Assembly: GCF_002902755.1 (NCBI RefSeq)
Contig: NZ_PPRS01000023.1
Coordinates: 1-35,523 of the forward strand
Origin: Mammaliicoccus lentus
Lineage (GTDB): Bacteria; Bacillota; Bacilli; Staphylococcales; Staphylococcaceae
Length of the DNA stretch: 35,523 nt
Reading direction: 5' to 3'
Under the pieces are notes generated by a model. The model was not told the DNA's origin and did no database searches. It saw only the letters and a list, made by a program, of their open reading frames with translations. The translations under genes and the position numbers were made by a program. Positions within the stretch are counted from its first letter, which is position 1; every line of letters starts with the position of its first letter. This document shows positions 23,851-33,272 of this stretch, in pieces.

Positions 23851-23873
23851 TTTTTCTTCGCGCTCAAAACAAC

Positions 23874-23908
23874 AAAAGCTGAGACATCAATAAATGTCTC
23901 AGCTTTTT
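23874..23908 (-). terminator. Bidirectional terminator after the UvrA-like gene
   Basis: AAAAGCTGAGACAT pairs with ATGTCTCAGCTTTT with a short loop and T runs on both strands. Confidence 0.88.
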
Positions 23909-23916
23909 AACCTTCT

Positions 23917-26172
23917 TTAATCTATATATCGTTTTAAATGTTTTGTTGTAAATGAATTGTCTACATCTAATATACCTTGTGGTGGTCCACTATATAATAT
24001 ATGTCCTCCGTTCATGCCGGCTCCTGGTCCTACATCGATAATCCAGTCCGCATGGGTCATCATAGTTAAGTTATGTTCTATGATGATAACTGTATTACCT
24101 TGTTCTATCAATTGTTCGAAGCATGACAACAGTGTTGGTATATCGTCTTCATGCAATCCTGTTGTTGGTTCATCGAATACGAATATTTCATCAGTTGCTG
24201 ATTGATCAAGGTATCTACTTAACTTAACTCTTTGTATTTCACCACCTGATAGTGTATCGAGTGATTGTCCTAAAGTCATATAATGTAGTCCTGTTGCCTG
24301 TAAATGGTTTAAGCGACTATAAATCTTGTGATTATGACTGAACATATCAATACCTTCTTCAACTGTTAAAGCTAATACATCGGCTATTGAATATCCATTT
24401 ACTTTTGCTGCTAACACTTCAGGTCTATATCGTGTACCTTTACATACTTCGCAAATTTGTGAAAAGTCAGGCATAAAAGCTAGTTCTGTCTTGATGACGC
24501 CTTTACCATTACATTCGGGACATGCACCTTCTGAATTATAGCTAAACATGCTCTTTTTCAATCCAGTTTCATTACTATAAAACTCACGGACTTCATCAAA
24601 TAAATCCATGTAAGTTAATAAATTAGAACGGTTTGATGCATGAACAGGTTTTTGATCTATAAAAGTTGTATCGCTACGATTATAAAGTCCAGCTTTTAGC
24701 AAAGAACTTTTACCTGAACCTGCAACACCTGTTAATACAGATAAAATGTTTTTAGGAATATCTATAGATACATTTTTTAAGTTATTGTTATTAATGTTTT
24801 TTAGATGGAGAAAGTTTTCTGGTTGTCGAATGTTCTTTTTAATATGATGAGATCGGTTCAGAGCTTTACCTGTTGCAGTATGTGTATCAAGCAGTTCTTG
24901 ATATGTACCGGTGAATGTAATTTCGCCACCGTGCTTTCCAGCTTCTGGACCGATATCAATTACATGATCAGCGATACGAATGACATCTGGATCATGCTCG
25001 ACTACTAATACAGTATTGCCTTTATCTCTAATTGATTTCATAATGTCGTTAATTTTTTCAATATCTTCAGGGTGAAGTCCTACACTTGGTTCGTCGATAA
25101 TATATACTAAATCAGTTAAAGGACTGTTTAGATGACGGATTAATTTAATTCTTTGTGACTCTCCTCCTGAAAGAGAAGGTGTTTGACGGTCTAGTGTTAA
25201 ATAATTAAGTCCAACGTATGACAAAGCTTGTAACTGTTCACACAATGGTTTAATGATGTAGTTAGCTTTTTTATCTTGAATATTTTCAAGGAATGTAATA
25301 GCTTCATCTATCGGTAATGCTGTGAAGTCTGTAATGCCTAAGTTGTTAATTTTACAGCTTAACACTTTTTTATTAAGACGTTTACCATCACAAGTAGGGC
25401 ATTTATGTGTTGTAACAACCCTGTTCACATCTTCTAAAAAGCGTTTTTTCTCAAAATTATCATTTAATAAAAATGAACGTCTAAAACGGTGTATTAAACC
25501 TTCGAATTTGGCAGTTTTTGGCCAATTATCAGGTGGATTTTTTAATTTTTTAGGTTTTGTATATAAAAATGTATCCATTTCTTCTTTTGTATAATCTTTT
25601 AGCTTTTTATCGTTATCGAATAGACCACTGTATAAATAACGTTTACCTCTCCAGCTATCCGGACGAAATGATGGGAACTTAATAGCGTCTTCATTTAATG
25701 ACTTGTCATAATCCAGTAGTTCATTTAAATCTATATCTTCAACATATCCTAGTCCTTGGCAAGTGGGACACATACCACTCGGGTTATTGAATGAAAATAC
25801 ACTTGAATAGCCAACAAATGGCTCACCAATTCTTGACCATAACAATCTAACAGAAGCATAAATATCTGATATAGTACCGACTGTTGAACGAGAATTACCG
25901 CCTAATCTTTTTTGATTAATGACCATTGCTACTGGCAAGTGTTCTATTTGATCAACATCAGGTTTTTCATATTGTGTTAATTGATTTTGTATATAACTTG
26001 AATATGTTTCATTTAATAGCCTTTCAGACTCAGCAGCTAATGTGCTAAAGACTAGAGAAGACTTACCTGAACCTGAACGACCAGTAAACACTGTTAATTT
26101 ATGTTTAGGAATATCGACATTTATGTTTTTTAAATTATTTTGTTTTGCACCATGCACACGAATATAAGACAT
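23917..26172 (-). CDS. UvrA-paralogue ATPase (UvrA2/DrrC-like)
   Basis: A 751-residue protein with two ABC ATPase domains of UvrA type. Walker A motifs are GRSGSGKSS (31-39) and GVAGSGKSS in the second half. The UvrA-like signature stretches are SLSGGESQRIKL and TLSGGEIQRVKL. Walker B regions are VYIIDEPSVGLHP and IFVFDEPTTGLHE. Zinc-finger cysteine pairs are CPTCQGLGY, CPTCDGKR, CPECNGKG and CEVCKGTR. It is about 190 residues shorter than the repair protein UvrA, as expected for paralogues lacking the UvrB-binding and insertion regions. Some relatives give resistance to DNA-binding drugs; the role here is unknown. The ATG at 26172 follows GAGGTG; the GTG nine bases upstream is part of that ribosome site. 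Confidence 0.87.
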   Translation of the reverse strand: MSYIRVHGAKQNNLKNINVDIPKHKLTVFTGRSGSGKSSLVFSTLAAESERLLNETYSSYIQNQLTQYEKPDVDQIEHLPVAMVINQKRLGGNSRSTVGTISDIYASVRLLWSRIGEPFVGYSSVFSFNNPSGMCPTCQGLGYVEDIDLNELLDYDKSLNEDAIKFPSFRPDSWRGKRYLYSGLFDNDKKLKDYTKEEMDTFLYTKPKKLKNPPDNWPKTAKFEGLIHRFRRSFLLNDNFEKKRFLEDVNRVVTTHKCPTCDGKRLNKKVLSCKINNLGITDFTALPIDEAITFLENIQDKKANYIIKPLCEQLQALSYVGLNYLTLDRQTPSLSGGESQRIKLIRHLNSPLTDLVYIIDEPSVGLHPEDIEKINDIMKSIRDKGNTVLVVEHDPDVIRIADHVIDIGPEAGKHGGEITFTGTYQELLDTHTATGKALNRSHHIKKNIRQPENFLHLKNINNNNLKNVSIDIPKNILSVLTGVAGSGKSSLLKAGLYNRSDTTFIDQKPVHASNRSNLLTYMDLFDEVREFYSNETGLKKSMFSYNSEGACPECNGKGVIKTELAFMPDFSQICEVCKGTRYRPEVLAAKVNGYSIADVLALTVEEGIDMFSHNHKIYSRLNHLQATGLHYMTLGQSLDTLSGGEIQRVKLSRYLDQSATDEIFVFDEPTTGLHEDDIPTLLSCFEQLIEQGNTVIIIEHNLTMMTHADWIIDVGPGAGMNGGHILYSGPPQGILDVDNSFTTKHLKRYID

Positions 26173-26231
26173 AAATTTCACCTCAATATAATTGTACCCT
26201 TTTATGTTTAAAACAAAAACTTCTGCTTAAA

Positions 26232-26261
26232 TTGATGTACAATGAAGTTATATCATAAAAT
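26232..26261 (+). promoter_or_regulatory. Promoter of kynB-kynA
   Basis: TTGATG (26232-26237), an 18-base spacer and TAAAAT (26256-26261). A cre site follows immediately. Confidence 0.5.
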
Positions 26262-26262
26262 A

Positions 26263-26278
26263 ATGTTAGCGATTACAA
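26263..26278. promoter_or_regulatory. cre (CcpA) site matching the full consensus
   Basis: ATGTTAGCGATTACAA satisfies every position of WTGNNARCGNWWWCAW. It lies directly after the -10 and 17 bases before the kynB ATG. CcpA bound here would block transcription, so tryptophan breakdown should be off when glucose is plentiful. Confidence 0.8.
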
Positions 26279-26295
26279 AGTAAAGGAGTATATGT

Positions 26296-26916
26296 ATGTG
26301 GATTGATATTACGCAAAAACTATCAAACGAAATTGCACACTGGCCGGGGGATGAGCCTTTTAATTTTGAGTTGTCTGCTACTAAATCAGAAACGGGCTCG
26401 GTAAATATAGGGAGTATTTCTACAAGTACTCATATTGGAACACATATGGATGCACCATTTCATTTTGATGATGAAGGTATAACGATAGATCAAATTGATG
26501 TAAATCGATTAATAGGCGAGGCAACATTGATAGAAGTTTTTGAAGAGAATTTAATTTCTCGGGAAATACTTGAACAGTTTGACATTAAAGGGACTATTAT
26601 CATGATTAAAACAAAACATGAAGCGAAATCAAATATTTTTCCTGAAAATGTACCTGTACTAACGGAAGATGCAATTGCTTATTTATCAAGTATTGGTATT
26701 AAAGTGTTTGGTATAGACGTCCCTTCAGTAGATGATATAGATTCTAAAACATTAGATAATCATCACGCTTTTAATAAATACGATATTATCAATATTGAAA
26801 ATTTATTATTAGAAGAAGTATCAGCTGGCTATTATCATTTTATAGGTTTACCACTTAATTTAATAGGAGCAGATGGTTCGCCGATTAGAGCAGTTATTGA
26901 AAAGAAAGGGGAATAG
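26296..26916 (+). CDS. kynB: KynB, kynurenine formamidase
   Basis: A 206-residue metal-dependent cyclase-family hydrolase that turns N-formylkynurenine into kynurenine and formate. The metal-binding stretch THIGTHMDAPFHF has His46, His50, Asp52 and His56, the family pattern HxGTHxDxPxH. The N-terminal WIDITQKLSNEIAHWPGD is also diagnostic. Length is typical. The ATG at 26296 follows AAAGGAG; another ATG four bases earlier is out of frame. kynA begins 2 bases after the stop, so both are one operon. Confidence 0.93.
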   Translation: MWIDITQKLSNEIAHWPGDEPFNFELSATKSETGSVNIGSISTSTHIGTHMDAPFHFDDEGITIDQIDVNRLIGEATLIEVFEENLISREILEQFDIKGTIIMIKTKHEAKSNIFPENVPVLTEDAIAYLSSIGIKVFGIDVPSVDDIDSKTLDNHHAFNKYDIINIENLLLEEVSAGYYHFIGLPLNLIGADGSPIRAVIEKKGE

Positions 26917-26918
26917 GG

Positions 26919-27761
26919 ATGAATAATTTTCAAGATGATTCGATCAAAGGGGAAAGTGTAAAGACAGATTTTACAGAAGATATGACTTATAGTGAATATT
27001 TAGGTTTAGATAAAGTTTTATCAGCACAACATACATTAACAGATAGTCATGACGAAAAATTGTTTATTATCGTTCATCAAGTTTCAGAATTATGGATGAA
27101 TCTCATAATTCATGAAATTAATTCTGCATGTGATGACGTTAAAAATGATCAATTTAAACAAGCGTTTAAAAAGTTAGCACGAGTAGGAAATATACAAAAA
27201 CAACTCATTCAAGTATGGGAAGTATTATCTACGATGACACCGAGTGATTATTTAACGTTTAGAGATGATTTAGGTAGTTCTTCAGGATTCCAATCTTACC
27301 AAAATAGAATGCTTGAATATAGCCTCGGGTATAAAACGACACATGCGCTTAAAATATATGAAAAAGATGCTAACATATATAATTTGTTAAAAACACAGCT
27401 TGAAAAACCAAGTATATACGATGAAACGATTAAAGCTATAAACAGGGCTGGTTTTAAGATTGATGAATCAGTATTAAATAGGAAAGTGACAGACAATCAT
27501 GTTTCTAATGAATCAGTGAAAGAAGCGTTTAAAGAAATATATTTAAATGCAGAAACATATTTTGAGTTATATGAATTACTAGAGAAATTAACGGATGTTG
27601 AGGATAGATATAGTCAATGGCGATTCCGTCATATGAAAACTGTGCAGAGAATTATAGGATTTAAAGTAGGAACTGGTGGCAGCTCTGGTGTAAATTATTT
27701 AAAACGTGTTATAGATCATAGCTTCTTTCCAGAACTTTGGGAACTTAGAACAGAATTGTAA
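26919..27761 (+). CDS. kynA: KynA, tryptophan 2,3-dioxygenase
   Basis: A 280-residue heme enzyme that opens the indole ring of L-tryptophan to N-formylkynurenine, the first step of the pathway. Seen are LFIIVHQVSELWMNLIIHE (about 48-66, with the heme-pocket His and substrate contacts), SGFQSYQNRMLEYSLG, and WRFRHMKTVQRIIGFKVGTGG with SSGVNYLKRV. The last includes the likely heme-ligand His in RFRHM and the GTGG loop. The start follows a GGGG-rich ribosome site inside the end of kynB. It ends in a strong hairpin. Confidence 0.95.
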   Translation: MNNFQDDSIKGESVKTDFTEDMTYSEYLGLDKVLSAQHTLTDSHDEKLFIIVHQVSELWMNLIIHEINSACDDVKNDQFKQAFKKLARVGNIQKQLIQVWEVLSTMTPSDYLTFRDDLGSSSGFQSYQNRMLEYSLGYKTTHALKIYEKDANIYNLLKTQLEKPSIYDETIKAINRAGFKIDESVLNRKVTDNHVSNESVKEAFKEIYLNAETYFELYELLEKLTDVEDRYSQWRFRHMKTVQRIIGFKVGTGGSSGVNYLKRVIDHSFFPELWELRTEL

Positions 27762-27778
27762 AAACAATAACAATTGCC

Positions 27779-27836
27779 GGAGTGGTACTACCAATCTGGG
27801 GCATAAATAAATGTCTCAGGCTGGTAGTTCCGCTCC
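27779..27836. terminator. Long hairpin between kynA and the convergent YcsI-like gene
   Basis: GGAGTGGTACTACCA (27779-27793) pairs with TGGTAGTTCCGCTCC (27822-27836) with two mismatched steps, and an inner CAT/ATG stem closes the loop. The T run is weak. It probably ends both transcripts. Confidence 0.7.
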
Positions 27837-27855
27837 CTTCTTATTTCAAAAAAAT

Positions 27856-28644
27856 TTATGAATTGCTCATTTCGCTGTCTTTAATATCAGTTATAAACAT
27901 ATGTCCTGGGGCATGTGTAATCATAATTTCTGGTTTAGCTTGAAGTGCGACAGATTGAGGTGTAACGCCACATCCCCAAAATACAGGGACCTCATTATTT
28001 TTAATTGTTACAGGGTCACCAAAGTCTGGGGTGTTGATATCTTGTATCCCAATTTCACTAGGGTTTCCTATGTGAATAGGTGTGCCGTGAACATCTTTAA
28101 ATTGCGTTGTGATTTCTGTTGATTTAATCGCATCTGCCATTGTCATTGGTCGCATACTCACAGTTATATTACCTTTGAAAACACCGCTTGTTGACGCCGG
28201 AATATTTGTAATATACATGGGTACATTATGTTTTTCTTCGATGTGTCTCATTGGAATGCCTGCTTCTATTAAAGCGTGTTCGAACGTAAAGCTACATCCT
28301 ATTAAGAAACTCACCATATCTTCTGTATATAAGTTACTAATATCTTGATATGTATCAACTAACACACCATCTTTATACATTCTATATAACCCTACATCAG
28401 TTCTAATATCAGCATCTTTACCATATTTTTTAAATGAAGTTGAACCTTCTTCTGAAACATCTAATAACGGACATGTCTTAGGATTTCTAAAACAAAACTT
28501 CAAAAAGTCATAGGCGTACTTTGATGGTAAAATGACGACATTTGCTTGTACATAACCTTTAGCCATCCCGCTAGTAGGCATTTCTAATTCACCACGTCTT
28601 ATTAAACCTCTTATTTCATTCGGTAAAGCATTTTGTAAATCCAT
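27856..28644 (-). CDS. YcsI/DUF1445-family putative hydro-lyase
   Basis: A 262-residue soluble protein. The family is recognised from GMAKGYVQANVVILP near the N-terminus, FLIGCSFTFEHALIEAG in the middle (conserved Cys), RPM near 170, and VPVFWGCGVTPQ with MITHAPGHMFITD at the end. Related proteins are called putative hydro-lyases, and one group of the family is linked to D-glutamate metabolism; the reaction here is not established. The ATG at 28644 follows AAGGGGGA at a good distance; a GTG just before it is less likely. It is divergent from lytS and convergent with kynA. A link to the kynurenine genes is only positional. Confidence 0.8.
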   Translation of the reverse strand: MDLQNALPNEIRGLIRRGELEMPTSGMAKGYVQANVVILPSKYAYDFLKFCFRNPKTCPLLDVSEEGSTSFKKYGKDADIRTDVGLYRMYKDGVLVDTYQDISNLYTEDMVSFLIGCSFTFEHALIEAGIPMRHIEEKHNVPMYITNIPASTSGVFKGNITVSMRPMTMADAIKSTEITTQFKDVHGTPIHIGNPSEIGIQDINTPDFGDPVTIKNNEVPVFWGCGVTPQSVALQAKPEIMITHAPGHMFITDIKDSEMSNS

Positions 28645-28783
28645 CACTAAATCCCCCTTGAATCTTAAATGTCTTGTATATCATATTATAACATTTTCTC
28701 TTTATATGATTGAGATGAATGACATATGGTAAAATGTTTGAGGATGAGAAACTAAATTAAAAATAAAAATATAGGGTGCTATT

Positions 28784-30538
28784 ATGTTAAATTTATTTGT
28801 ATTATTACTAGAAAGAGTAGGGCTCATTATACTTGTCGCTTACATCTTAATGAATACATCATATTTTAAAAATATGATGGGAGAGCGTGAACAATGGTAC
28901 GTTAAATGGAGACTTATCATAGTATTTTCTTCATTTGCTTTGTTATCTAACTTTACAGGTGTAGCTATTAATAATGGTGAAGTGGTTTCAAGCATGATTT
29001 ACCTTCATCTAGGACCAGAAGTTTCACTGGCGAATACACGTGTATTAACGATAGGTGTGGCAGGTATGATCGGCGGACCATTCGTCGGTTTATTTGTAGG
29101 TGTATTATCAGGTATATTTAGAGTTTACATTGGCGGAGCAGATGCATATACTTATTTAATTTCATCTATAGTTATTGGTTTAGTGGCTGGTTATTTCGGC
29201 CAAAGAGCGATGAAATCTAAAGGGTATTTATCTGTGAAACAAAGTGCTTTAATCGGTGCATCTACAGAAGTTATTCAAATGATATGTATTCTTGTGTTTT
29301 CCTCACAAAAAGCAGATGCACTAGAGCTTGTTCAATTGATAGCATTACCTATGATCATTATTAATGGACTGGGAACAGCAATATTTATGTCCATTATTGT
29401 TTCAACTGTTAAACAAGAAGAGCAAATGAGAGCTATTCAAACGCAAGATGTATTGAAACTCGTCAATCAAACCTTGCCTTACTTTAAAGAGGGGTTAACA
29501 GAGTCTTCAGCAAACGAATCTGCTAAAGTGATTAAAGATTTAATGAAAGTTTCAGCTGTAGCTATTACAAATAAAACACATATTTTAGCGCATGTAGGGG
29601 TTGCCAGTGATCACCACACTCCAGATAAAACAATCATTACAGATTTGTCTAAAGCTGTAATTGACACCGGTCAACAAAAAGAAGTGTATTCTAGTAAAGA
29701 GATAGGGTGCCAACATCCTAACTGTCCACTGGAAGCGGCAATCGTAATACCTCTATATATACAAGGAGATATCGTAGGAACACTTAAACTTTATTTTACT
29801 GATTATCATGATTTAACATTCGTTGAGAAACGTTTAGCTGAAGGATTAGCGAAAATATTCTCGAGCCAATTAGAACTTGGTGCTGTTGAAACACAAAGAC
29901 AATTACTTCAAGACGCTGAAATAAAATCATTACAAGCACAAGTCAATCCACATTTCTTCTTTAATGCTATGAATACAATTTCTGCATTAGTTAGAATTGA
30001 TCATGAAAAAGCGCGCCAATTATTATTACAAATGAGTCAGTTTTTCCGTTCTAATTTGCAAGGTGCTAGAAATAACACAATTACAATTTCTAAAGAACTT
30101 GAGCAAGTTAGAGCATATATTGCGTTAGAACAAGCAAGGTATCCTGACCATTTTATTATTGAATGTGATATTCCTGAGCAATATGAATCAGCACTTGTAC
30201 CACCATTCGTAATTCAAATACTTGTAGAGAATGCAATTAAGCATGCTTTTACAAATAGAAAAGATGACAATCGAATATGGGTGAAAGTTACGGGTGAACA
30301 ACATAAAATTAAATTATCAGTGAAAGATAATGGTCAAGGTATCCCTGAAGAAAAGTTGGGGACAATTGGTAAAGTAATTGTAGAATCACAGTCGGGAACA
30401 GGGAGTGCACTTGAAAATTTAAACAGAAGGCTAATCGGTTTATTTGGTCCAACTGCAGAACTTAGCATTCATACTAGTCATTTAGGCACCGAAGTCCAAA
30501 CTGAAATACCGTATAAACATATAGAGGAGGATATGTAA
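28784..30538 (+). CDS. lytS: LytS, sensor histidine kinase
   Basis: A 584-residue membrane sensor. Residues 1-200 hold the 5TM-LYT domain with conserved [23 protein letters not shown] and [17 protein letters not shown] domain follows (about 225-365), then the LytS-type kinase core with [20 protein letters not shown] (His near 390). The ATPase domain ([18 protein letters not shown]) ends the protein. In staphylococci LytSR senses membrane-potential change or metabolic overflow and drives lrgAB. The ATG follows GGGTG. Its stop overlaps the lytR start by one base (TAATG). Confidence 0.95.
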   Translation: MLNLFVLLLERVGLIILVAYILMNTSYFKNMMGEREQWYVKWRLIIVFSSFALLSNFTGVAINNGEVVSSMIYLHLGPEVSLANTRVLTIGVAGMIGGPFVGLFVGVLSGIFRVYIGGADAYTYLISSIVIGLVAGYFGQRAMKSKGYLSVKQSALIGASTEVIQMICILVFSSQKADALELVQLIALPMIIINGLGTAIFMSIIVSTVKQEEQMRAIQTQDVLKLVNQTLPYFKEGLTESSANESAKVIKDLMKVSAVAITNKTHILAHVGVASDHHTPDKTIITDLSKAVIDTGQQKEVYSSKEIGCQHPNCPLEAAIVIPLYIQGDIVGTLKLYFTDYHDLTFVEKRLAEGLAKIFSSQLELGAVETQRQLLQDAEIKSLQAQVNPHFFFNAMNTISALVRIDHEKARQLLLQMSQFFRSNLQGARNNTITISKELEQVRAYIALEQARYPDHFIIECDIPEQYESALVPPFVIQILVENAIKHAFTNRKDDNRIWVKVTGEQHKIKLSVKDNGQGIPEEKLGTIGKVIVESQSGTGSALENLNRRLIGLFGPTAELSIHTSHLGTEVQTEIPYKHIEEDM

Positions 30539-31260
30539 TGCAAGCATTAATTGTAGATGATGAACCATTAGCACGTAATGAATTAAAATATTTACTTAAT
30601 CAAATTGGGTCATTTAGTGATATTAAAGAAGCAGAAAATGTTGAAGAAACATTAGAACATTTATTATCAAATGATTTTGATGTGATATTTTTAGATATTA
30701 ATTTAATGGAAGAAAGCGGACTAGATTTAGCTAAAAAAATTAATAAAATGAAACATATTCCACATATTATATTTGCAACAGCTCATGATACTTTTGCTGT
30801 ACAGGCATTTGAATTAGAAGCAACTGATTATATATTAAAGCCTTTTGAAAAAGTACGTATTGAACAAGCTGTAAATAAATTAACTAGTAGTGGACAACAA
30901 TCAGTAGTTGAACAATCCAATCATGACGGAACTGAAGTGTTACCTATTGAAATTGATGATCGTATTTACATTTTAAATATAGAAGATATTATAGCGATAT
31001 CCGTCAATCAAGGTGTTACAACAATTAACACGACAGAAACAAAATATGAAACAAACGAACCGCTCAGTTATTATGAAAAGAAACTGAGCCATGCCAAATT
31101 TATCCGTATCCACCGTGCTAGTATCATCAATAAAAAGCATATTCAGTCAGTAGAACATTGGTTTAATTCCACATATCAAGTGACGTTAACACATGGTATA
31201 AAATTACAAGTAAGCCGATCATATATGAAGTTGTTTAAAGCGGAAATAGGGTTGGTGTAA
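30538..31260 (+). CDS. lytR: LytR, LytTR-type response regulator
   Basis: A 240-residue regulator. The receiver domain (1-120) has the acidic pair in IVDDEP, phospho-acceptor Asp53 ([12 protein letters not shown]) and the conserved Lys in YILKPFEK. The LytTR DNA-binding domain (about 138-240) contains [15 protein letters not shown] and the basic C-terminal strand region LQVSRSYMK. It is translationally coupled to lytS. The expected target is the lrgAB promoter 120 bases downstream. Confidence 0.95.
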   Translation: MQALIVDDEPLARNELKYLLNQIGSFSDIKEAENVEETLEHLLSNDFDVIFLDINLMEESGLDLAKKINKMKHIPHIIFATAHDTFAVQAFELEATDYILKPFEKVRIEQAVNKLTSSGQQSVVEQSNHDGTEVLPIEIDDRIYILNIEDIIAISVNQGVTTINTTETKYETNEPLSYYEKKLSHAKFIRIHRASIINKKHIQSVEHWFNSTYQVTLTHGIKLQVSRSYMKLFKAEIGLV

Positions 31261-31309
31261 TTTGGACATCAACTTATTGTAACTCACACATTAAATATTG
31301 CATCTCAGG

Positions 31310-31338
31310 ATGAAAACGCTTTATTTAATAGTTTTCAT
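31310..31338 (+). promoter_or_regulatory. Hairpin with cre-like core in the lytR-lrgA gap
   Basis: ATGAAAAC (31310-31317) pairs with GTTTTCAT (31331-31338). The left arm and loop contain TGAAAACGCTTTAT, a CcpA-site core with two mismatches at the 3' end. It lies about 45 bases before lrgA and could be a CcpA site or a weak pause. Confidence 0.4.
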
Positions 31339-31379
31339 ATTAAGATAACCTTAAGAGATAAATACAGGAGGTTGTCGTT

Positions 31380-31796
31380 ATGAAACAAGTTAATAACTTC
31401 TTTCAACAAGTATTAACGATATCAATCATATTATTGATATCACATATTATAGAAAGCTTTATGCCTATACCAATGCCAGCATCAGTAATCGGGTTAGTAT
31501 TGATGTTTGTTGCACTTACTACGGGAATTGTGAAATTAGAACAAGTAGAAGCGGTTGGTACAGCGTTAACGAATAATATAGGGTTTTTATTCGTACCAGC
31601 AGGTATTTCAGTTATTAATTCACTGGGTGTTTTAAGTTCAAGTCCAATTTTAATTATTTTATTAATAATCATTTCCACGATTTTATTACTTGTTTGTACA
31701 GGAATATTTTCACAACTTATTATGAAACCAAGTGAAAAAACTGCTAAACAAACTAAAAATATTAAACGTAAAAGAGTGGCAGGTGATTACGCATGA
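31380..31796 (+). CDS. lrgA: LrgA, holin-like membrane protein
   Basis: A 138-residue protein with four hydrophobic segments and a basic tail (KKRKR-like end: NIKRKRVAG). The family motif [18 protein letters not shown] follows segment 1, and [11 protein letters not shown] lies in the middle. CidA/LrgA proteins modulate murein hydrolase activity and are also linked to pyruvate uptake. AGGAGG precedes the ATG. It overlaps lrgB by 4 bases, so both are made together. Confidence 0.94.
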   Translation: MKQVNNFFQQVLTISIILLISHIIESFMPIPMPASVIGLVLMFVALTTGIVKLEQVEAVGTALTNNIGFLFVPAGISVINSLGVLSSSPILIILLIIISTILLLVCTGIFSQLIMKPSEKTAKQTKNIKRKRVAGDYA

Positions 31797-32494
31797 TGGA
31801 ACATTTAGGCGTAAATACACCATATTTCGGAATAGGTTTATCAGTTGTCGTATTTTTATTAGGGACACTATTATTTAAAAAAACAAATGGATTTTTCCTA
31901 TTCGCACCTTTATTCTTCAGTATGGTAGTAGGTATTCTATTTTTAAAAGTTACAGGCATACCATACGAAAATTATAAAATCGGGGGAGATATTATTAACT
32001 TCTTCCTTGAACCTGCTACAATTTGCTTTGCGATTCCTTTATATAAAAAGCGTGAAGTATTAAAGAAACATTGGCATCATATTATGGGAGGTATAGCAGT
32101 AGGTACAGTCTCAGCATTAGTTATCATCTATATTGTTGCGAAAGCTTTCCAATTCGGTGATGATATTATCGCTTCAATGTTACCACAAGCTGCAACAACA
32201 GCGATTGCTTTACCAGTATCTGAAGGTATTTCAGGCATTAAAGAATTAACATCACTTGCAGTTATTTTAAATGCAGTTATTATTATGGCATTAGGTAATA
32301 AATTGCTGAAACTATTCAACATAACAAATCCAATTGCACGTGGTTTAGCATTAGGAACAAGTGGACATACATTAGGTGTTGCTGCTGCGAAAGAACTAGG
32401 AGAAGTAGAAGAATCAATGGCCAGTATTTCTCTCGTATTAGTTGGTGTAGTGGTCGTAGCAGTTGTACCAATATTTGTACTGCTGTTGCTATAA
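31793..32494 (+). CDS. lrgB: LrgB, membrane partner of LrgA
   Basis: A 233-residue membrane protein of the CidB/LrgB family. It begins with [17 protein letters not shown]. The family stretches [36 protein letters not shown] and [22 protein letters not shown] are all present, and it ends in a hydrophobic segment. It works with LrgA in the membrane under LytSR. The ATG overlaps the lrgA stop (ATGA). A cluster of hairpins follows instead of a simple terminator. Confidence 0.95.
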   Translation: MMEHLGVNTPYFGIGLSVVVFLLGTLLFKKTNGFFLFAPLFFSMVVGILFLKVTGIPYENYKIGGDIINFFLEPATICFAIPLYKKREVLKKHWHHIMGGIAVGTVSALVIIYIVAKAFQFGDDIIASMLPQAATTAIALPVSEGISGIKELTSLAVILNAVIIMALGNKLLKLFNITNPIARGLALGTSGHTLGVAAAKELGEVEESMASISLVLVGVVVVAVVPIFVLLLL

Positions 32495-32534
32495 GTTAAC
32501 AAGTTTGGATTATAAATCCTAACTCAAAATAAAT

Positions 32535-32702
32535 GGGAGTGGGACAGAAATCTCATTTTAATAAATAGATTTCGTAGTCCCACCCCGGCAAGGATGACTA
32601 GGGTTGGAAAAAGCTTGATATAAGCGCATTTTCAATCCAGTCAGCTACTGCCATTATCATAAATGAGGCTGAGACATGTATTTATGTCCCAGCCTTATTT
32701 TT
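32535..32702. repeat. Cluster of three staphylococcal intergenic hairpins
   Basis: First hairpin 32535-32586: GGGAGTGGGACAGAAATCT with AGATTTCGTAGTCCCACCCC. Second, about 32598-32644: GACTAGGGTTGGAAAA with TTTTCAATCCAGTC, two mismatches. Third 32661-32702: AAATGAGGCTGAGACAT with ATGTCCCAGCCTTATTT and a T run. The first resembles GGGACAGAAA repeats found in many staphylococcal gaps. The third probably ends the lrgAB transcript. No ORF is seen. Confidence 0.75.
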
Positions 32703-32714
32703 ATGAAAGTTAAA

Positions 32715-32804
32715 GATTTTATTCGTGCATGCCTGGGGTATGGCTCGAGCCTGTAGTCTCTCACGCATACTATTCCCATGAGCGTCAGCACTTCACAAAA
32801 TTGT
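32715..32804 (-). repeat. Dispersed intergenic repeat, copy 2
   Basis: In reverse orientation this matches the element at 6489-6584. The core at 32743-32801 is 50 of 59 identical, and the outer CATGCAC and AAAATC blocks are kept too. The terminal inverted repeat is more decayed than in copy 1. Confidence 0.75.
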
Positions 32805-32860
32805 TAGTGAATCCAATAAGTAGTACGATTCTTAGTTTATTTGCTCATGCAAGAATTATT

Positions 32861-33241
32861 TTACGTTCTTTCTACTAGTATCCATTTTGAAATGATAAAA
32901 GTTACAGGAACAGTTATGACGAGACCTATGAATGGTGCGAATATTTCACTTACATGTAGCCATTGTACAAAAATGTATAACAATAAAGTTTGTAATCCCA
33001 TATTTACTATTTGAGTTAAAGGGAATTGTAAAAATTTCTTAACTGTTGGCTCAACATGATATACGAAATAACAATTTAAATAAAATGAAATTATAAAGCT
33101 TAATATAAATGCTGTAATATGACTCAATAAATAATTGAATTGTAGTATTTTTAATAACAATAAATAAATCCAATAATAGTTAACTGTATTAATGCCGCCA
33201 ACTATGATAAATCGGACGATCTCGCCGTATTTTTTGTACAT
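32861..33241 (-). CDS. GtrA-family membrane protein
   Basis: A 126-residue protein with four hydrophobic segments. RFIIVGGINTVNYYWIYLLL and SFIISFYLNCYFVYH are the GtrA family hallmarks. Such proteins are thought to help move lipid-linked sugars across the membrane, often beside a glycosyltransferase; none is adjacent here. The start codon at 33241 follows AGGAGC. It lies 31 bases downstream of the kynU stop on the same strand and could be co-transcribed with it. Confidence 0.85.
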   Translation of the reverse strand: MYKKYGEIVRFIIVGGINTVNYYWIYLLLLKILQFNYLLSHITAFILSFIISFYLNCYFVYHVEPTVKKFLQFPLTQIVNMGLQTLLLYIFVQWLHVSEIFAPFIGLVITVPVTFIISKWILVERT

Positions 33242-33272
33242 AAACAGTTGCTCCTTATATTAACAGAAATTG

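Noticed and set aside
32128-32502. Minus-strand ORF opposite lrgB
   Set aside because: It is Thr/Ser/Asn-rich low-information sequence opposite a highly conserved gene.
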